Shown: positions 58,346 to 64,000 of the stretch, in pieces
Numbering within the stretch: the stretch's first letter is position 1
How the letters are laid out: the number at the start of each line of letters is the position of its first letter
Source of the DNA: Erpetoichthys calabaricus
Lineage: Eukaryota > Chordata > Cladistia > Polypteriformes > Polypteridae
Assembly: GCF_900747795.2 (NCBI RefSeq)
Contig: NC_041396.2
Location: 40,207,174-40,271,173, forward strand
Length of the DNA: 64,000 nucleotides
Direction: 5' to 3'
Notes under the pieces: generated by a model
Database searches by the model: none
The model's input: only the letters and a program-made list of their open reading frames with translations
What the model was told of the DNA's origin: nothing
Translations under genes and position numbers: made by a program

Positions 58346-59327
58346 GTAAGACTATATAAACTCCATTGTGTGATTGGTGACCAGTCTACGATATGAAATC
58401 ATGCCTTTGGAGTTGTCATACTGGCCATGAACAATCTTAAAAGAAACAATATAATCCTCAGAAATGCTCCAAACAGAAATAGACAATATATAGATTTTTT
58501 CCTATACAGCAAGATCTGTAAAGTTAACAATTAACATTACTGATTTCTTGTGTCTTTACTTTATAAAATGTTCTACACTTATAACTACTGTACAGTATTT
58601 TGCTTCATGCCAAACGCCCAACAGCTGAGACACTTGCATCTCATGCAATGCTAGGGCTCATATTTCCTTTCGCTTTCTGTCAGATTTCCCATGCCTGACC
58701 TAATAATCCCTCCTCATTCCGCAGGGCAGTGGAAATGTCTGAGTTATAACGTAGTGTGAATGCATGCAGAAAAGAAATTCTTTGACAGCATTGAAAAAAA
58801 GGCCTTGGTTCAGCTAGAGGTTTTTCTCCAGTACACAAAAATACTTATGGTAGGAGATACCTTTTGGTAAGTGCTATATTTGGCAAAAATTGGAAACAAA
58901 GCATATCATTCTGACTGGAAAGTGTGGTGGTGGCAGAATCATGCTATAAGAATTCTTCTCGACATTACCCTGGAAAGTTTGTGGAGACAGGCAAAAAAAG
59001 AGATTCTTGACTTAGGTAAATATTAATGATATTCTGAGTTATTAATCCAGCTGAACAATGACTCAAAATATCTGGCCAATGCAACAAGTTAGTGGCTTGA
59101 AAAGAAAAATGCTTATGTTCTGGAATGACCTAATCAAATCCTGGGTTCCAGTCTAAATCTGAATATATGGCATCTTTAATAATTTAAAATCAGTTCATGA
59201 AAAGATTTTTCATCAACTTGTGTATTCAGTACAAGAATCCCTTGTTTTTCCTGAACAGTCACAGCCATTCACTCTTCTTCAAAATATATCATGTTTAAAT
59301 ACTCTGCCCACATTCTTCATATTTATA

Positions 59328-60724
59328 CAGTGGATTCAGAAAGTATTCAAACCCATTCATTTTTTACATTTTATTATGTTGCAGCCTTGGGCTAAAACTA
59401 TTTACATTTTTTCCCCTCATTATGCACACTTAATACTCCAGAATGAGAAAAGAAAAACAGGATTTATTATTACATTTATTAAAAATAAAAAACTGAAATA
59501 TTACGACATGTATTAAGACCCTATGATGTGACACTTGAAATTTGGCTCAGGTGTATTCCATTCTACTGATTACTGTTATTGTGTTCCAACACCTCGTTTG
59601 CAGCCTACCTGTGGTCAATTCACTTGATTGAACAAGATTAGGAAAGGCAAACACTTGTCTATAGAAGGTCCCACAGATGAAAATGAGTACAAGAATGATA
59701 GCCAAGCCAAGAGGCTGAAGGAATTTCTTGCAGAGCTTAGAGACAGTATTGTGTTAAGCCACTGATCTGGGGAAGGCTACAAAAAATTCCTGTGGCACTG
59801 CACATTCCTAAGAGCACAGTGGCCTCTAAAATTCATACTTGAAAGAAGTTTTGGACAACCAAGATTCTTCCTAGAGCTGGTCACCTGGACAAACTGAGAA
59901 GTGGTGGGAGAAGTGCCTTGATAAGAGACGTGACCAAGAACTCGATGTTCACTTTGGCTGACTACAGAACTTGTGTGGAAATGGGATGGTAGGACAGAAG
60001 CCTCTCAACAGTAAATGACACATGAAAGCCTGCTTGCAGTTTTCTGGAAGAAACTAGGCACTGCTCATCACTTGTGCAATATTGTTCCAATGGTGAAACA
60101 TGGTGGCGGCAGCATCATGCTGTGGGGTTGTGTTTCCATGGCAGGGACTGGGAGACTACACAAGATTGAGGGAATACTGAACAGAGAAAAAGTACAGAGG
60201 TATCCTTAATGTAAACATGCTCCAAGATACTCTGGACCTTGGGCTGAGCTGCAGGTTCCTCTTCCAACAGGACAATGACTCTAAGCACAAAACAAAGACA
60301 ACACAGAAGTGCATAAAGGACTACTCTTAGAATATCCTTGAGTTGCCCAGCCTGAGTCCGGACATTAATCCAAACAAACATCTCTAGTGATACCTGAAAA
60401 ATTGTTGTCCGCTGACTATCTCTATCGGACCTGACAGAGCTTGAGAGTATCTGCAAAGAATAATGGCAGAAAGATTTCTAAATCCAGATATGTGAAGCCT
60501 TGTCACATCATATCCAAGAAGTCTCCAGGTAAATATGATATTTCAGTTTATTATATTTAATACATTTGAAACATTTTTAGAATTTTGTTTTCACTTTGTC
60601 ATTCTTGGATATTGAATATTGCTGGATAGGGGGAAAAATTTAATTTGAATGAATTTAGGATAAGGCTGCAATATAGCAAAATGCAAAAAAAGTGAATGTG
60701 TCTGAATACTTTCTGAATCCACTA
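59328..60724 (+). mobile_element. Tc1/mariner transposon, decayed
   Basis: The TIRs are CAGTGGATTCAGAAAGTATT at 59328 and its complement with one change ending at 60724, flanked by TA on both sides (59326-59327 and 60725-60726). The plus strand has remnants of transposase: [45 protein letters not shown]-type FQQDNDSKH and a changed SPDINPN region. Many stops and frame changes make it inactive; the 1397-bp length shows deletions. Confidence 0.88.
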
Positions 60725-60789
60725 TATAATCAGTTTGGTTTGAACAAATTGTTTAAATACAAAGCTATTCATTGCTAAATGTCAATCAA

Positions 60790-61085
60790 AGTTCATCCAT
60801 TTTCTGTGCCACTTCTCCAACTAAGTTTTGCAAGAAGCTAGTGCCACACCGGCAGCAGCGACTGCAAGACCGAAATCAGCCCTAGACTTGGAGTCAGTTC
60901 ATTGCAGGGTACATTCACACATACAGTTCACACAGTCATGCTGGGCAAATTCAAAGTTACTAATTAACTTAAACACTGAAACTCGGTAAGGAAAATTAAA
61001 ATATATGAAGGAAAAACTCACACAGACATGGACAGAATGTGCCAGCTTCATACTAACCTATTGTATTACTGTGTCACCAACTAAA
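60790..61085 (-). repeat. Diverged SINE-like repeat, minus orientation
   Basis: TCATCCATTTTCTGTGCCAC, then GCAGGGTACATTCACACATA and AAAACTCACACAGACATGGA, follow the order of the complement of the GGAT-tailed SINE family, with deletions. Confidence 0.5.
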
Positions 61086-61499
61086 TGAAAATTTGTACAG
61101 TCAGGCAGATTAAGGCCTGATAAACAGTTTTCACAATCTAATGAATAATAGTGTTATGCCTTTAAAAACACGATTCATTTTTCTTTTCTATGGAAGCATT
61201 GAGCCTAGTTGTGACATGTGAAGAGATATCTATTGAGTGTTTCAGGATAGGCTTTAAACATGCCTCACATTGCTTCTGCTATTTTTTATTATTCCCGACT
61301 GTTTGATTGTAACTACTTTCACCTTACACTTGCTTGCATAAGAAGCTGTCTACTACTAGACAGTTTAAAGTGAGCAAAAAGCAAATTATTGCTTTTGGAA
61401 AAAAATACTTTATTTTATGAAAATTGCTAATGTAAGTAGATCTGATTATTTCTTATAGTTTCTTATTGATTTGTTTAGCATGAAGTCCAAGGTATAGCG

Positions 61500-61640
61500 C
61501 TTAGCATTTTGCAGTACAGTGTGATGTTGTGGAAGAGCACTGGACTTTAAATGGTAAGGTTTTATGGTCAGTCGACCTGTGACTCACTATGTGATGTTGA
61601 GCAAGTCAATAAATGCACTTCTGATGTAGGTGTGAAAAAT
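61500..61640 (+). repeat. Diverged tRNA-SINE 5' part
   Basis: GAAGAGCACTGGACTTTAAA, then CCTGTGACTCACTATGTGAT and GAGCAAGTCA fit the start of a tRNA-derived SINE related to the one whose 3' part is at 1-150. Confidence 0.4.
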
Positions 61641-61739
61641 ACACTCAAACAATAGAATGTGTATTTATGTACTATACCATCTGTAATGTATAGCAGACCA
61701 TCTAGGAAAAGTTCCAGTTGCCGCTGAAAGAGGTTTTAG

Positions 61740-62167
61740 TGACATCAGGTGGCTCTTACCCTGTGGTCTGTGTGTAGATCCAAATACCCCAGTGCAGTGT
61801 CAGAGATACCGTGCTGTAAATATGGCACAGTCCTTTGGAAGAGACATAAAACCTGACTCTTTGTGGTCATTAAAGATCCCTGGGCATCTTTTGAAAAAGT
61901 AGGGTTTATCCCAATGTCATGGCTAAATTGCACAGCTTCATCCACTGTGCCCCACTAATTATTCCCTGTCTCTAACACTCTCCCTCATACCCTTACTTGC
62001 CAATAGTAATGTTTGGTGAGCGTACTGTCACAATAATGGCTGCTGTAGCATCATCTTGGTGGATGCTACACATCAGTGATGGTTGAAGTGGTTCCCCTCT
62101 ATCTATGTAAAGAATTGGAGTAGCCAGCAAAGCACTATAGAAATGTAATTTATTATTATTATTATTG
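61740..62167 (+). repeat. Interspersed repeat with ATT tail
   Basis: TGTGGTCATTAAAGATCCCTGGGC-type sequence, GTAGGGTTTATCCCAATGTC, GGTGGATGCTACACATCAGT and GCACTATAGAAATGTAATTT followed by (ATT)n form a known-looking vertebrate SINE-like repeat. I cannot name the family. Confidence 0.5.
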
Positions 62168-62419
62168 TACAGTACTGTTCTGTATTGTAGGTGGTGTTCA
62201 CGATAGACAAGATGCTATGCAGAATAAAGGTAGGTTAGTTGCTTGCATAACATTACATTGAACCATTGATTCAATCAACAAAGATTTGAATCAAACTGTT
62301 CCCCGAAAAAACAAAAAAAGAAGATCTGAACCATAGATAGATGGATGGATAGATTATATGCATATATTTACATATTAAAGGCAATGTAATTACAAATGAA
62401 TATATTAATTTCTTTAATT

Positions 62420-63010
62420 TATCCAAGTTCTGACCCTGTTAATTCCAATATAGGCTCACTGAAGGACAGAGCTTATGCTGGCATCTTTGGTCACAAAGTA
62501 GGAACCAACTATGGGCTGAGGATGAGAGCCCATTATGGGACACACTCAATCACACAAGCATGCACCCACCTAAACTCCCCCATACCAGGCCGTTTCAATG
62601 TTGCCATTTAATAACTTAACAAACATGTCTTTGAGATGAGGAAAATAACCGGATTCCATCCATCCACTCATTTTCTGAATCAGCTTTTTCATGACAGGGT
62701 TAAGCATTACAATGCCTTTTGCTTTATTACATTGCTTTCTTGCTCAGTTTGAAGCACCCTACACCATCCACCCATTTATTTAACCTACTTATTCAGTTTA
62801 TGACCACAGGAAGTAAGTGCCAGCACCTGCAGCACCGGACACAATGTCGGAACCTATCCTAGATGAAGTAACAGTGAAGCGTAAGGCACACATTCACCCT
62901 GTTTTATATGAGATCAATTTGTATTTGCCAGTTAATTTAAACCTCATCTCTCTGGGATGTGGAAAGAAAACACAGAGAACACAAACAGTCCACGCTGCAT
63001 ATGAGTAATG
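62420..63010 (-). repeat. Two diverged SINE-like copies, minus orientation
   Basis: At 62430-62640 and 62655-63010 the order CATCCATCCACTCATTTTCT, then TGGGATGTGGAAAGAAAACA, again follows the complement of the GGAT-tailed SINE body. Both copies are old and broken. Confidence 0.4.
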
Positions 63011-64000
63011 TTCTGGCTCACAAAGGCCCAGGAATGGGGATCAGCAAAGCTATTTTACAGAAAAACAAGGCAGAGTAAGATCTCACACCTTTCAATATTT
63101 CTGTTTTTTTTTTTCTTTCAAATGTGATACTTAATAAGAAAAAGGAAAAGAATAATTGGGAATATCAAATGGAGGGTAAGGTAAATAGAATATTTTACAT
63201 TTTATTAGTGCATTAATGCATAATGCAATAAAAATAAAAGGGAAAAGTAAAAAAAAAAAAAAAAAACAACAAGTTGATTTACTACTTCTGGTTACTTGTA
63301 CCCTGCACATGTGAGAATAATGCCCCCATAATCCTAATAAAAAGCATTCCCTACCAGGTCGGTTATGGGGAAATGGTGATCCTGCTGACACAGTCTTGTT
63401 TATTTTGGCCAACACCAGCTACAGAAGATATGGTCGGGGAAAATAAAATTGAGCCTGTCCTTCTCTTTTTGACTATTAGTGGTCACTGTATTATTACTTC
63501 ACATTTAGGTTTGACTATTTGTGAGCAGTGGACTAGCCTCTTTCTATAAAAAAAATTGTGAAATGAGATGGTGACTAAAATTATCATTTTTTTTTTTTTT
63601 CAATTAAGAAAGAAAGTGTTGTTTCATGTTTCAGTGGTAAACAACCACATTTATTTAGTTCACAGGTAATCTCTAAATTGGAAATGTAGATTGTTGAGTA
63701 TTCTTATGAACACTATTAATATACATAATCAAAATACCCTCAGAATGCTACAGATTCCATCTTTTCAGATCTAAAAAGGGAAACAGGTTGTTCAACAATA
63801 TCATCATTGAATACTGAAATATCAAATACTCTGTATAATCTAAGAGTAAAGAAGTTTGGTTAGCATTTATGAGTTATAATCAAGCAATGTTTAATAACAT
63901 TCTCAGGAAGCATTCTGGAAATGCAGAATCGTATTGCAAATATACAGTTTTCATAACAAGATAACTTTCTGGAAGTAACTTAATCCAATTTAAGGCAACA
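63011..64000. other. AT-rich DNA, nothing recognised
   Basis: Contains A-runs (63249-63266) and T-runs (63582-63600) but no recognisable gene or repeat family. Confidence 0.45.

Noticed and set aside
63131-63415. 94-codon minus-strand frame with a hydrophobic stretch
   Set aside because: The FFFFFLLFPF part comes from an A-run read backwards; no homology or splice context.

Overview
This is nuclear DNA of a vertebrate, most likely a non-teleost ray-finned fish; a polypteriform (bichir/reedfish) is my best guess, but that is inference from repeat content and gene order and I could not search. Two host genes are recognisable, both on the minus strand: PPP1R15B (exon 1 at 12303-14096, exon 2 at 4974-5162) and the 3' half of PIK3C2B (18 exons, 37211-49162). 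They are also neighbours with this order and direction on human chromosome 1q32, so the block is conserved. PPP1R15B encodes the constitutive eIF2-alpha phosphatase cofactor CReP. PIK3C2B encodes a class II PI3-kinase; the exons seen here cover the helical, kinase, PX and C2 domains. The exons for its N-terminal half are not recognisable between 49163 and 64000, so a long intron probably reaches the window edge or beyond.

Layout: 1-4973 is PPP1R15B 3' UTR plus downstream DNA with a Tc1 copy. 5163-12302 is the single PPP1R15B intron, holding a degraded Tc1-like copy and a Tigger/pogo deletion derivative. 14097-14460 is the 5' leader, with two upstream ORFs, and the promoter. 14.5-37.2 kb is intergenic and very rich in mobile elements: SINEs, a 21-bp-period array element, a Penelope-like fragment, a hAT element, and at 21.85-29.07 kb a stack of nested insertions (an old minus-strand L2, a plus-strand L2, an LTR-type fossil, an L1 and SINEs). 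37.2-49.2 kb is PIK3C2B, whose introns carry a hAT MITE, a piggyBac-like MITE with an intact-looking Tc1 inside it, a piggyBac-type remnant and LINE scraps. 49.2-64 kb has no recognised coding exon; it holds LINE and SINE fragments, two GATA microsatellites, an inverted-repeat element and another decayed Tc1 element.

The most unusual structures are the two unrelated arrays that share a 21-bp period and sit inside inverted-repeat-bounded elements (16.87-17.38 kb and 23.9-27.95 kb), the second of which switches polarity near its middle; the Penelope-like fragment with a hammerhead-like motif; and the pair of upstream ORFs before PPP1R15B. I found no CRISPR array, operon, tRNA or rRNA gene and no convincing new enzymatic system.
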